Source: Aplectana chamaeleonis (taxonomy: Eukaryota; Nematoda; Chromadorea; Rhabditida; Cosmocercidae). Taken from it: 64,000 nucleotides of DNA. Under the pieces are notes generated by a model that saw nothing but the letters and a program-made list of their open reading frames with translations, ran no database searches and was not told the origin of the DNA. The stretch covers positions 62,001 to 126,000 of the forward strand of contig JAPDOI010001173.1 of the NCBI GenBank assembly GCA_029168955.1, written 5' to 3'. Below are positions 32,395-43,290 of the stretch, in pieces. The position numbers were made by a program, and so were the translations under genes. Each line of letters starts with the position of its first letter. Positions within the stretch are counted from its first letter, which is position 1.

Positions 32395-33150
32395 TCATAG
32401 GTTGAGGAACTGGGCGGCCTTCACAGGATTCGTCCAAAGGTCCATTGTTGTTAAGGAGGTAGGTCTCTTCGGGCACATGAACAAGTGCGCCGTGTCGTGT
32501 CCGGGAGCACCACAGTCCGGGCATGCGTCTGGTCGGCTGCTGTCGATCTTGTTGACGTAAGACATGAGCAGAATAGAGTGACCACAGCGCAGCGATGCAA
32601 GAGCACACCTGGCTCGTCTGCCGAGTTGAGACTCGGACTCGCAAACCCGAGGCGGCACCGTTCCCAAGATAGGGTTCACAGCCGCCTTTGCTAGATATCT
32701 TCGAACAAATTGCGTGTGCTCCTCACGCAGAAGACGAAGCCTTTCCATGTTGGAGTCGGCCCATCTCTATGGATCAACTTTACGAGGAGCATCGGCGAAC
32801 GGCGTCCTAATCGACCTCTCTCTTATGGGCTTCATGATTCTCTTTGACGGATGATTCGGCTGCCTCAGAACATTAATATACATCTGCTGTGCCTGGAGTT
32901 CACAATGCTCCTTGACCGGCAATATGCAGGCCTCCGCGTGAAGATGCTCCACCGGGGAGCTCCTTGCACAACCGGTAGCAATTCTAAGCGCAGCATTCTG
33001 TACACGCTGCAGCTTATTCCAGGAGCTGTCAGACACCAGGTGCTGCCACACTGGTGCCGCATATTCCAGAGCCGGCTGAAGTATTGCTCTGTAGGTTCTC
33101 AATATAGTCTCTCGGCTGCTTCCCCATGATGTTCCTCCGAGAGCTCTCAA
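32395..33150 (-). pseudogene. LINE C-terminal connecting and Cys/His domain
   Basis: 33150-32767 reads RTYRAILQPALEYAAPVW and LQRVQNAALRIATGC, the usual post-RT segment. 32748-32395 reads CGHSILLMSYVNKID and CPDCGAPGHDTAHLFMCP. A stop and frame shift near 32760 separate them. Confidence 0.8.
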
Positions 33151-33206
33151 GATATTAAGTCTAGCCTTGACGACTGTTTGTTTCTGTTCCGCGTTTTTGT
33201 GGAACT

Positions 33207-33797
33207 TCAGTGAGGATCAAGAATAAGGCCAAGCAGCTTGGGGAATTTTGCTGCTGGCAACAGGTCACCATCCCATTTGACATCTGGATGGGCACTGTGT
33301 TCCTTGGTGTTCGTTGTGAACACTGAAACAGAGGATTTTGCGGCAGAGACTGTGAGCATCATTTTATCGAGGAAGAGCTTCAACTCGACGAGATAGGCGC
33401 TGATCTTGTTAGCGGCTATCTGCAGGTCACGATCCTGGCACATGATGGTGATGTCGTCGGCATACATAACAATCCTTACATCATTGGGAGGCTCGGGAAT
33501 GTCCTCAAGATACAGGCTGAATAGGGCAGGGGACAACACTCCGCCTTGCGGAACACCGGCTGCTATTGGAATGCTATCGGATACATGATTCTGTAACAGA
33601 ACCTTAGCACGGCGGCCTTTAGTGAACGCTGCAATCCATCGCTTCTGCCATGATGGTAGCGACGACTTGAGCAGTTTCTCGGACAGCAGTCCCAAGTTAA
33701 CAGAGTCAAACGCTTTGCTCAGGTCGAGGGCGACGGCCACCGTTCTCAGGGGCTTTCTCATGTTGAACCCATCGACCGCAAAGCTCACGATCTCCAA
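33207..33797 (-). pseudogene. LINE reverse transcriptase core
   Basis: Conserved reverse-transcriptase motifs are in order: LDLSKAFDSVN (motif A), AAGVPQGGVLSPALFSLYLE (motif B) and VMYADDITIM (motif C, YADD). The segment is open for 196 codons, then shifts frame near 33180 into the connecting domain. Confidence 0.85.
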
Positions 33798-33860
33798 TAG
33801 AGCTGTAGTAGTGGAGTGAAGTTCCCGCCCCTCGTTGTGCTTAATTGCAAGGTCATATTA

Positions 33861-34765
33861 TTTAACTTCTCGGTTAGCTGGCACATACTCTGAAAACAAG
33901 ATTCATTAAACTTATCTGCGGTGTGTCAATCAGATAGGTTGATCCAGGTTAGAAGCATTACAGGACCGTTGATGAGCTCAAAAAAGCGATTCTTGGTTAC
34001 GAAAGAGAAGCAGGCCCAGGCTAGTTTTGAAGATTTGCAATTCCATGACTTATTCTCGAAGTTGAATTCCACGCGAAAGTTTCCTGCACACTCTAATTTT
34101 CACGGAAGGTTCACTTATCCGCAGTTGTACTATCATATTTACCAGTGCCTTTCTAGTTTTGAAACAGTGTAAAAAAGAAAATTTTTTCGAAAAAATTGCT
34201 AAAAATAAATCTTGCGGAAGAATTTGTTCTGGACTACTGTATACGGAAGGGAACAAGTCGCCAAATGTGCACCCTCCCAGAAGCGTTAATGGGTCAAATT
34301 TTTGCGATTTTCTCGGACCCCCGCCCAGGAGTGTTAGTTGTCTGTTTTTGTAGTAAAATTTAAATAACAGGAACAACTTATTCCAAAAGATGTATAATTT
34401 AAAGAAGAACAACTTAAAAAAAACAAGACATTAACAGTGAAACAGATCACGGACGAGGCTTTTCTTGACGGATTACATGAAGTTGCCTGCGTTTTTGAAA
34501 AACCTAGCTAAAGTAAGGGTTTTGATTATAGTGAAAGCTCACCTAATGTTGAATATAAGACACATAAGTTTGAACGTGTATCTAGAAACTGTGAATGATT
34601 CCGGGTAGGAAGCTAAGGTATATATGTGGTGGAAGAGAAGAGTGGAGAAGGGCCAAGAATACGGGATGTCCCGAAGAAATAAATGTGTTTTCAAATTAAT
34701 ATGATTTTGTGAATTCATTTCGCAAGTCCAAGAAGAACATGTCACTTCAGATGTATGGACTTCTG
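33861..34765. other. Unassigned intron sequence
   Basis: No recognisable gene or element; A/T-rich with short ORFs only. Confidence 0.35.
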
Positions 34766-36285
34766 GCTCGAAAGAACGTCATCCGATCTGGTTACGTTGC
34801 GAATTTTGTTCTCCGAAACTCACTCATACACGAAACACAGCAAGGTGCTTAATTTTTGGAAAACATTAGACCTCACATTTTTCTGCAAAATGTGGGTCAC
34901 GAAAGTAAGTCGAGAGTGGTAGATTTGCCCTATATTTTCAGCCTCTAAAATGGACGCTGAAAGGAACTTCTCTGTGTGGCCCACACCTGTCGCAGGTGCG
35001 GTCGCGCTGGAAGTCTACATTTTTGCAAGGTATGAGTCAGGAGAATACGAGGATCGAGTCGAGCGTGGTCGATTCACCTCATATACAAATTTTAACGGCA
35101 TCATAGGAAGACCGCAACACTGCATGGGCTCAAATTTTTCTCAAGTGTGGTCCCGCCGGAAGTCGGCAATTTTGAAATTCAGGTGTCACAAGGGTAGGAT
35201 ATTCGAGTCCAGCGTAGTCGATTTACCCTGTATGCTCACTCTCACCGTCCAACATGGATGCTGAACACCGCTACAGTATAAGGCCTCACACTTATCTCAG
35301 GTGTGGTCCCTCCGAAAAGGGGCATTTTTGAAATTTAGGTGTCGCGAGAGTAATATCTTTGAGTCGAGCGTGGGCGATTTACTCCTTGTACAAACTTTTA
35401 CCGTCTCAGTGTAACGCCGAAGACCGCTACACAGACAGCGGAACACGGTTAAAAAAATTGTACAAAAACGTCGAAGTCCACAAACCTGAAGTAGGGTTTG
35501 AAAACAGCTGTAACTTGAATTCCAAATGAGCTACACGGTTATTGAGCAAAACTAAGAAACTAGGTTTGCAACCCTACGGAATGAAACCTTACCCGCTCCC
35601 AGAGGAAGCCTTACAAAAAAGTTTACTAGGTGTGGACTTTTGATGTTTTGAGCATAAAAGTCCACACCTAGCCATCGGATTTAGATGTGTACTTTTTTGC
35701 CCAAAACATCAAAAGTCCACACCTAGTAAATATTTCTGAAAAGCAACTTCTGGGTTCGGTTAGACTCTCATTCTGTAGGGTTGCAAACCTAGTTACTCTG
35801 TTTTGCTCAAACCCAGGGTAGCTCATTTGGAACTTAAGTTACAGCTATTTTCAGACCCTACTTCAGGTTCGTGGATTTGGACGTTTTTTACCGTGTTCCG
35901 CTATCTATGTAGCGGTCTTCAGCGTTACACTAAGACGGTGAAAGTTTGTGTATGAGGTAAATCAACCACGCTCAACTATATCATCGTATTCTCCTGACTC
36001 ATACCTTGCAAAAATGTAGACTTCCAGCGCGACCGCACCTGCGACAGCTGTGGACCACATAGCCTTTCAGCGTCCATCTTAGACGGGGAAGGTTTGTATA
36101 TTGGGATAATCTACCACTCTCGACTCGACGTTCCTACTTTGCTGACCCCTTACTTTGCCTAAAAAATGTGTGGTCTAATTTCTTGCAAAAATTAAGCGCC
36201 TTGCTAGGTCGAATCCGCGTAGTGTGTTTCGTGTATGAGTGAGTTTCGGAGAATGAAATTCGAAACGTAACCAGATTAGATGACG
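34766..36285. mobile_element. Giant foldback element, about 1.5 kb
   Basis: The outer left end (CGTCATCCGATCTGGTTACG) pairs with CGTAACCAGATTAGATGACG at about 36260. Complementarity continues inward with interruptions to a centre near 35660, where CTAGGTGTGGACTTTTGATG meets its complement. The left arm holds about three related units of 150-170 bp (34960-35440), each with an ATTTTTGAAATT or CATTTTTGCAA core; the right arm has fewer. No coding sequence was recognised. Confidence 0.7.
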
Positions 36286-36289
36286 CTCA

Positions 36290-37560
36290 TTCCAACTAGC
36301 AAGTGTTTGTGCCATGTCTGGTCTGGCTAATGTTGAAGCACCTATTTTCGTATCTAATCACTTATTAAAGCATATTTCCATACATTTAAAGTGCCTGTTC
36401 TTCTCTAAAAACATATTTATTTCTTTAGTACATCTCGTCGTCTTCGCCTTTGCTAATCGCTTCATCCCATCCACTCTTCTCTTCCGCCCCATTCCGTTGC
36501 TTCCAATCTGAGCTTATTTGCAATTCAGTGCACAGCTATCCAGGATACACGCCCAGAACTTATGTGCCTTATATTCAACCGTGGGAGAACTTTTACTATA
36601 ATTTAAACCTTAACGTAAATTTTATTACAACAAGGTTTCATGTTAATTGGACGGTATCACCGAATTATTCGCAAAAATATTTTTAAACAGTACTACCCCC
36701 GGTCAGAATGGTTCACATGGTTTCCCGGTGAAGCTCAGACCCCCCCCCCGGTGTGGATATCCACACCCTGCGCTGAACCCTGCCATGTCCACTGTTGTTA
36801 TTCTATTTGGCTACTAGCCTCATTGAGGTTGTCTGAGCTGTTAGTGTTCTTCAGCTTCAATAGCTTATCGCCCTTTTAGGAATCGTTGAAGGCAGTTATA
36901 TCAGTGGCTTCGAGAAAGTACGTCCTCTCCAAATACTACATAGTCTTCGGAACGAATCGACCGCGTGACGCCCGTACCGGCTTTTCATCACGTTCTTTAG
37001 TACAGCTATGTCCAACTTTATTCCGCTCCACCTTAGCGGCGCCTCCGGAGTATTCATAGACTCTCGGCGCGTAGAAAACATTTATGCTCCAACGCCTCGC
37101 CCTAGCGTCAGGAGAGGTTCACGCTTCCATCGCGGTGCGACGTGACAACTTTGGTGAGTATTGATTGATATCGCGTCGCGCTTGGCATGGCTTCGTTCCG
37201 TCATGGAAGTATAAACTCGGCCTCGCGAGCGTGACGCGCTGGCGTTGATGAGTATGAGTAGCCCTCAAATAACTAAAGAGAAGATCATAAGCGTGACTAA
37301 TTGTTGATAAGTAGGCACCGCACCATAGGCTAATGCAAAAACATGCCGCGCCAATGGTCGACGACGGCCGCTGTGAAAGTCGGATTTCTTCCCGAATATC
37401 CTATTATTACGTTTATCGATTTCTCACATAACATGCTGATGTGCTCTGTTTTCACTGTATTGGCCCAACTAGCTTTGTTTGGGAGTGGGCTCGCAGATTT
37501 CTGCGAAAATCGTTACTACGGCTTATGGTGCGACCTTCCCGTTCAATCATAGTACGGGTG
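36290..37560. other. Unassigned intron sequence
   Basis: This is the sequence between the foldback and the next tuberin exon. A 16-bp palindrome GTGTGGATATCCACAC lies near 36751. ORFs at 36314-36511 and 37343-37552 have no known domain. Confidence 0.35.
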
Positions 37561-37579
37561 AGATTTTTTCTCTTATCAG

Positions 37580-37708
37580 GCATTATGGTGGACCATTTGA
37601 ATGCACAGTACACTACGGGCTGGAATGGAGAGCAGGGTGGTGATGTTCGACTTCGTATTCTGTCTGCATTACTATCAGTGCACTGTTGTCCCATAAGCGG
37701 TAGATTGT
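37580..37708 (+). CDS. TSC2: Tuberin exon (residues 284-327)
   Basis: This 129-bp exon follows TTTTTTCTCTTATCAG, completes the codon split after 27849 and ends one base into a codon at GATTGT/GTAAGT. It encodes IMVDHLNAQYTTGWNGEQGG and DVRLRILSALLSVHCCPISG, matching human [20 protein letters not shown] and [20 protein letters not shown]. The Arg in DVRLR aligns with human Arg611, a known disease hotspot. Confidence 0.82.
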
Positions 37709-37805
37709 GTAAGTCAATTCAGTCTCGTACTAGTGTCCTGATGCTCGAGTAATCTTCTATTTACTGTCTTCATATCTTTTCTATATTCTGTCCTTGAAAG
37801 CTCAG

Positions 37806-37950
37806 GTTATCATGGGCTGGGAGAAGATTGGCCCCGTTTGAATGTTTACATTCGACGAGATAACTCGTTACCTGCCGAAGCAGTCACTCATGGTTTTTCA
37901 TGGGCCTCGATTTGTTTTGCTGTAACAATGGCAGCTACAAGAGACACTTG
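37806..37950 (+). CDS. TSC2: Tuberin exon (residues 327-375)
   Basis: The acceptor is the second AG of GAAAGCTCAG; the first would bring a stop. The exon restores the split Cys codon and ends two bases into a codon at ACTTG/GTGAGA. It encodes VYIRRDNSLPAEAVTHGFSW and ASICFAVTMAATRDT, aligning with human VPYSLLFRVLLQCLKQESD. Confidence 0.78.
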
Positions 37951-38046
37951 GTGAGATGAATTGAAGCATCCATTGCATTTTATTGCATTATTTGCTTTTG
38001 TGAATCCCGAATTTCCTGTGTTTCCATAAAGAATCGTACCTTCCAG

Positions 38047-38131
38047 CTGGTCAGTGCTCCGTGCTATTCTCCAGCAGCTACGACGAGTTCTCGAGCATAT
38101 AGCGTTCGTGAGAACGGCAACGGATGAACAG
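38047..38131 (+). CDS. TSC2: Tuberin exon (residues 375-403)
   Basis: This 85-bp exon follows GTACCTTCCAG and ends in phase 0 at GTTAAC. It encodes WSVLRAILQQLRRVLEHIAF, aligning with human [20 protein letters not shown]; the Trp and helix pattern are conserved. Confidence 0.8.
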
Positions 38132-38229
38132 GTTAACGATTATTGTCAACCTAATGGATTCTATGGAATTCCATCTGAAATCTATCGGAGGCCTCTCGAA
38201 TGAGAAGTACTGAAGCATCGATTTCACAG

Positions 38230-38382
38230 GTTGATGATCTGGCGAAGGCGCTGATAGGTATCTATCAACGAGCCGAACGAGGCGAAATTTCGTATGCAGA
38301 AGATCTTCAACGTGGCCAAGTCGACGAAAAACAACTCAAAGGGCAGATTGCAAAGTTTCTCCCTCCTGTGCTGTGCACATTG
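38230..38382 (+). CDS. TSC2: Tuberin exon (residues 404-454), last one found
   Basis: This 153-bp exon in phase 0 follows TCGATTTCACAG and ends at GTGAGG. It encodes VDDLAKALIGIYQRAERGEI and QLKGQIAKFLPPVLCTL, aligning with human SVDQLCSALCSML and LHLAVVPVLTAL. The expected continuation (ISYHNYLD-like) was not found within the next 25 kb by eye. A LINE begins about 25 bp after the donor. Confidence 0.8.
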
Positions 38383-38404
38383 GTGAGGTTTCGAACCATT
38401 GCTT

Positions 38405-38850
38405 CATTATTTATTTATTTATTTACTACACAAACAAGAGCTTATGTGCAGGTACACAGAGAGAAACATATCATGAATACAAGGCTTCTCCAACCGCTCG
38501 AGCTGGATCAACTGTTAGACATCTAGGCCTTAGTTTTTTTTGCTAGTGATTTTTTTGAACGAGCTAAAGTTGCAAGGGATATTCTTAATTGCGCTGAGAC
38601 TTTCTAACTTAGGAATAGTTCTGTTAGTGAAGAAGTACGGCCTGCAATTAGGATTAATGGAATAATGTTGGAATCTGATCCCCCCTCTCCGGGTGTTGGA
38701 AACTCTCAGACTGCGGATTAAGGTCGAACTCAGGGTAGAAAGGATTTTATGCATAAATAGCAAATCATTCACCTTCCTTCTATGAGCCAAGTCTTCGAGA
38801 GCAAAGATTTTATAAGCTCTGGTACAGCCGTAGTGACCTGTTGATTTCGC
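38405..38850 (-). pseudogene. LINE 3' fragment
   Basis: Minus strand 38790-38530 reads RRKVNDLLFMHKILSTLSS and continues to FTNRTIPKLES, the common C-terminal pattern after the reverse transcriptase in CR1/L2-like LINEs. The 3' tail is (TAAA)n, seen as TTATTTATTTATTTATTTA at 38407-38425. Confidence 0.65.
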
Positions 38851-38942
38851 TTATCACCAGCAGCGGAGCGGTGGGCCTCGGTGAAATATAACTAGTGATA
38901 AGGAGGTTTCGACGAAAAAGCCACCGCTCCGCGCTGTGATAA
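38851..38942. repeat. 92-bp inverted-repeat element
   Basis: TTATCACCAGCAGCGGAGCG GTGG (split) pairs with CCACCGCTCCGCGCTGTGAT AA (split) around a 46-bp middle. Confidence 0.6.
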
Positions 38943-39470
38943 CCGAAAACATGAGTTCACTTGGAATGAAACAGTCTATGTACCTGTCAGATGATGAGGC
39001 CCTCTCTTCATACGAGATGGAAACATGCAGTCTTATGTCCTGTGCATTATTACTATTTCATATGATGAAAAGCATGAAATTCTTAAGGCTGCAGGCGAAA
39101 ATCATGGCGAGTTGAGTTCAGGTAGCACTGTATAGCATTTCTCAAGATGTTGACTACCTATTCAAATTTGGCTTTCGGGTTAAAGCCTTTTTTGAAGAGC
39201 AGGAAGACGAAATATTCCTGAGATGTCTCAAATGGGGAGTCGCGCTTTTTATTGAGTGATTCGTTTGTGCCGTGTAATGGAACAGTCGAAAGCTTCGACG
39301 TCTGAACGATTGCAGGTAAACTTTGATACCGCCGTAGTGGTCAACGCGATCGAGCCTCACCGGCTGCGTGCGGTCGTGCTGCGTACTCTATTCTGCTAGA
39401 TAACCTGCGATAGAATAAATGTCTTATTTCAGAGGCATTTAGCGGCGATTCCTAATACTCTTCGAATCAG
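38943..39470. other. Unassigned sequence
   Basis: No element was recognised; a minus-strand ORF (39154-39360) has no known domain. A possible short exon, CAG/AGGCATTTAGCGGCG near 39432, does not match tuberin. Confidence 0.3.
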
Positions 39471-39479
39471 GGTAAGGCA

Positions 39480-40023
39480 TGCCCTGGTTACCAGTCCTTT
39501 GGAGGTGCGGCCCCCCCTACCCATGTTGGAAAATTTTGCGCCCCCCCCCCCAACTTATCAAAGGCGTTTCTTTCATTATTTGAAGCTTTGCGGCACCGTG
39601 CATACCACGGCTACCCGGCTCATCGATACATAAGATTTGCGCATGGAACTTACGAAGTCCCGTTCTCAACTTCAACGAGACCAATCGACCAGGCACTCAA
39701 GCAGTAACGTTTTGTTGTGATCTTTTTCCAAAAATATCGGTTAATCGTTAGCAGCGGCACCAGGTATGCCACGGCTACCCGGCTGATCTCGGCTCTAATG
39801 GGACCAATCGACCTGAGACTCGGGCGGTAACTTTTTTTTGTGATTCTCTTCCAAATAAGCACTGCACCAGCCCAAGCCGGAAAACTCGCCTAGTCACGTT
39901 TTTCAGAAGCATGAAGTCAAAACTGCGTTTTTTCGCAACTTTGACGCCCAGGCAGACACACTCATCGTCCTTGATTCGGCCGCAAAAGGTCTGCGATTGA
40001 AACTAGGCTCAGTATAGGTCACT
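39480..40023. repeat. Repeat family E, left parts
   Basis: Two partial units with the shared phrase GGGACCAATCGACCTGAGAC and the end GGCTCAGTATAGGTCACTTTAA precede a TTAA MITE. The start (about 39480-39560) also matches 28160-28240, sharing CATGTTGGAAAATTTTGC. Confidence 0.6.
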
Positions 40024-40209
40024 TTAAAGGCAGTGTCCACGATATATTCAATTCAATTCAATAGCTTTATTTTTCAATAAAGAAACATACGGAATGTATG
40101 TGAGGGAGGTTAATTACGCGATCCTGAGTACGCAGCCAACAGAACAACGAGAAAAAAGAAGAAAAAAAATGAAATACTCGTACAATCGGAGCACCCTGTA
40201 CTTAAAGCT

Positions 40210-40755
40210 CTAACAGAAAGAGCGGCCATCTGTCCCTTGCAATGACCTGAGATTGAAGTGGGACAGCCTGCTTTTAAAAATTGGAAAACTTTTGGCATCA
40301 ACGATTTCCGGAGGTAGTTTGTTCCAAATTGGGATGACCCTAAAAGCAAACGAATGCAGCACACTAGATTTCGATGTAAATCTACGTTCGAGCTGAAAAG
40401 CGTGCTGGCGGGAGCGAGTACAGCGGCGGGTGAACGCGAAAACGCTTTCAAATGGAATGTCGCAGAGACCTTTAACGATTTTGTAACATAAATGTAAGTC
40501 GAACTCAGTTCTTCGATATCGTAAGGTTTCGATTCCCAATATTTCAAGCCTCTTCATGTAGTCTGGCACTTCTCGCATAGGGAATGCCTTCACGAAAACG
40601 CGTTTTGAGTACCGCCTTTGCACGTTTTCAACGACTTCATCATCTTCAACAGAAGATGGTGACCAAACCTGCGTACAGTATTCCAAGAGCGGCCGGCAGT
40701 AGACAAATATATGCTTTCCTATAATGTTCGAGACATGGGTGTTGCAGTGCCACAC
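40210..40755 (-). pseudogene. LINE ORF2 C-terminal domain
   Basis: The frame reads YCRPLLEYCTQVWSPSSVED, VENVQRRYSKRVF and FAFRVIPIWNKLPPEIVDAK then SFPIFKSRLSHF. These are the standard CR1 C-terminal landmarks. It overlaps the RT frame by about 110 bp, showing a frameshift. Confidence 0.85.
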
Positions 40756-41767
40756 GGGAAGCTTTCTTGGAAATTTCCTTGCAGTGGGATTCCCACTTCA
40801 GGTCGGTGCTGATAAGCACACCAAGATCACTGACAGTCTCGCGTACGGGGAGCACAACATCATTTAGGCGTAAAAAGCACTCATGTTGGAAATTGATGTG
40901 AAATAAGCTGCATTTTTCCTCAGATAGCTTCAACTGCCATAGCTTGGACCAATCAGCAAGCCGGTTCAGGTCACACTGAAGCTCGTGGAAATCGATAGCG
41001 GGGTTGCGAAGAGGGCGATATATCTTGAGATCATCAGCGAAAAGTTTGCATGTGCTCGATAATTCATCAGAGATGTCGTTCACATAAATGAGGAAAAGCA
41101 AAGGACCCAGAACGCTACCCTGAGGAACACCGCTGGCAATTTGAATAGGATGAGAACAGAAGTCGCCAATTTTGACTGTGAAGTCACGTGGTGTCAGAAA
41201 GGAACTCAGCCATTTTAAAGTGCCACCAGAAATACCGTAGCTTTCGAGTTTCAGAAGTAGCTTTGGATGACTGACTGTGTCAAAAGCTTTAGCATAGTCG
41301 ATGTACACAACATCAGTTTGGCAGTTCTCATTCACAGCCGAACACCAGTCATGGAACGAGGACACCAACTGGGACAGTGTTGATCTACCAGGCAGAAAAC
41401 CATATTGGGCAGGGCTGAGGAGGTCGTTCGACGCAAGATGGGAGAGAACACAATCTTTAACAATTATTTCGAGGACTTTACATACTGACGAGGTTAAACT
41501 GATGGGCCGATAGTTCGAGACCTGAGCAGCTGGTGCCTTTTTGAGAAGCGGGGTAACAATCGCGGTTCTCCATGCGTACGGAAGAGTTCCAAGAGCAAGG
41601 CTATGTTTAAAGATGCATATGAGAGGGTAACACAACCCGTCAGCGGCCCTTTTGATAAAAAAGGAGGGTATGGAGTCCGGAGTAAGCGAAATTTTGTCGT
41701 TGAGCTTTTTATGGCCCCCATTCCAACTTCGTGTTAGATAGGTATAGAGCATAATTTGTGAAGACAT
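40646..41767 (-). pseudogene. LINE ORF2 reverse transcriptase domain
   Basis: The motifs are in order: WRTAIVTPLLKK, VSNYRPISLTSSVCKVLE, QYGFLPGRSTLSQL, VVYIDYAKAFDTV, ASGVPQGSVLGPLLFLIYVN and KLFADDLKIY (FADD). It is 373 codons open, then shifts into the C-terminal frame 40755-40210 (IFVYCRPLLEYCTQVWSPS, RIPIWNKLP-type ending). Confidence 0.9.
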
Positions 41768-41914
41768 CGTGGGGGAAAGTGGGGTATCGCGGCGGTGTCG
41801 CGAGTAAATACCTTAGAGAAATAGTCCGCGAACAATTTGCACTTTTGCTGATTATCGACAATGATTTCGCCCTCTTCATCTTTCAGGGTAGAGATACCTT
41901 TACGTGTTTTCATC

Positions 41915-43057
41915 TTAGCATTCATGTATTTGAAAAAGTTTTTGATTTCCTGAGCAAATAAGGCGTTTTTCACGGTTTTTAGCAAGACGTTTACATTCCT
42001 TTTCAAGATCCCTAGCGCACTTATTGAAAGCAGCGCGTCCACCCGGCTGGAAACGGTCACGCCAGAGGAAATGCTTTTTAGCGGCCAGGCGTTGTAGATG
42101 CGGTGGGAAGTTCTTGGTCGAAGGACCATGTTTCCGAAGTGGAACACACGTCTCTATTACAAGATGGACATAGGAAATAAAGGCCTCATACATTTCGTTT
42201 ATGTTCCGGCGTGTGCAAAAGAGTGCATCCCAGTCTGTTCCTAACAACCAAAGATTTACTTGGTCCCAATTTGCTCTGCGAAAATCGAAATTACGGGCTG
42301 CTTTGGGAGTGTCAGGTTCACGAGCAATTTCAAAGGCTATGCTAGAGTGATCGCTTGTAGAGAAGTTTGGCTGAACCTCCCAATCAGCAATCAATGTCAG
42401 GTCATTACATAAGAGCAAATCCAGGACATTTTGCCCATGAGTGGGCTCATAATTCAAACATGATAGGCCAGAACTGGCAAGGAAATGTTCAAATGAAGCA
42501 TTAAAACGCGTACCGGAGTAGCCTGATGAAAACGCATAATTAAAGTCACCAACAACAATTGACGGCCATTGCACTGTTAACCAATCCTCTATGACCTCAA
42601 GCAATTCGAGAGAGTCCTGGAGGCTCGTTGCAGGTCTTCGATAAACTGCAATCAAGCGGAAACAGGACCCACATTCAAACACAAAATCAAGGAGCATAGT
42701 TTCACATGAAAAACTGAAAGATCTGGGCACAAAATCTGCTATCGTAATACATCTCTTCACAATAACGGCAACCCCGCCACCTGCCATACCGGGCAAACGA
42801 TCAGACCTATAGACAACGTAGGTATTACACAAGGATAGGAGCGAGTCCGGATCGTCCTCAGTTAGCCAAGTTTCGCTAATTACAACTACGTCAGGGGACG
42901 ATGATTCAAGAAATGTGTTCAATGATGCTAGCTTGTTTCTTATCGATCGGGCGTTGAAGTAAAAACAGTACAAATTTCTTTTCGCTACTGACGGCAATCC
43001 GGAACTCGTTTCATTTACTTGACCAGTGTTGGGGAGAAGCGCGAGGTCGGGTCGCAC
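41915..43057 (-). pseudogene. LINE ORF2 endonuclease domain
   Basis: The 380-codon open frame has endonuclease landmarks in order: FNARSIRNKLASLNTFL, VVVISETWLTEDD, GGGVAVIVKR, LIAVYRRP, IVVGDFNY and FSTSDHSSIAFEI. SETWL, GDFN and SDH carry catalytic residues of AP-like endonucleases. The linker to the RT then begins and shifts frame at about 41950-42000. Confidence 0.88.
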
Positions 43058-43059
43058 GA

Positions 43060-43290
43060 GGAGGAGCGCTGCAGTGAAGCAGCGTAGTCCCCGCCTCGGA
43101 CCCCGTCTCCCCCTTTTTTGGAATTTGCCTTCTACTCAACACTTGACCTCTATATATGACCGCTGTGTCGTCCGTCTTACGCGCTTCACGCAGTTTGGCC
43201 CGCAATTCAGAGCTGTAAGACGGGCGCACGTACACGTTCTGCCAGTCATCAGAATTCTTCAGCTTGATAAAAATCGTTCTCGAATTTCCA
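43060..43290 (-). pseudogene. LINE ORF1, C-terminal end
   Basis: The minus-strand frame reads VYVRPSYSSELRAKLREARK then AVIYRGQVLSRRQIPK. This is the basic, conserved end of CR1-type ORF1 (RPS, LR, AR, Y-G-L-SRR). The rest of ORF1 is missing. Confidence 0.5.

Larger units (their letters stand above)
32345..33860 (-). mobile_element. Jockey-like LINE, 5'-truncated
   Basis: The minus strand carries the reverse transcriptase (33797-33207), the connecting domain (33150-32767) and a C-terminal segment with CPDCGAPGHDTAHLFMCP (32748-32395). This Cys/His knuckle before a LW-P-L ending is typical of Jockey/R1-type LINEs. The 3' end runs into (GAA)n at about 32353-32372. Three frame breaks make it inactive. 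It is antisense to TSC2. Confidence 0.8.
10689..38382 (+). other. TSC2: Tuberin (TSC2) gene, partial: ten internal exons
   Basis: Ten exons splice into one 454-codon open frame with every junction phase-matched and every intron GT-AG. The translation follows vertebrate tuberin in order through its middle alpha-helical (HEAT-like) region, roughly from the end of the N-terminal domain into the tuberin domain. The strongest blocks are EKCADRRPDTSVVKLIQYRA (exon 2), the DWIQKMLQLVRRY-type helix (exon 3) and VRLRILSALLSV (exon 7). Tuberin pairs with TSC1 (hamartin) and TBC1D7; its C-terminal RapGAP domain stimulates GTP hydrolysis by RHEB at lysosomes, restraining TORC1. The start codon, the earlier N-terminal exons and the catalytic domain are not in what I could find. 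RalGAP-alpha is the main alternative, but the central match is to tuberin. Three introns are swollen by nested transposons. Confidence 0.85.

Noticed and set aside
38451..38526. Short in-phase exon after 38382 (VHREKHIMNTRLLQPLELDQ then stop)
   Set aside because: It does not match tuberin and lies in the 3' end of an antisense LINE with a (TAAA)n tail.
39432..39470. Short exon CAG/AGGCATTTAGCGGCG...CAG/GGTAAG as the next tuberin exon
   Set aside because: The peptide (RHLAAIPNTLRI) does not fit the expected ISYHNYLD-like continuation, and the adjacent sequence matches a dispersed repeat (28160-28240).
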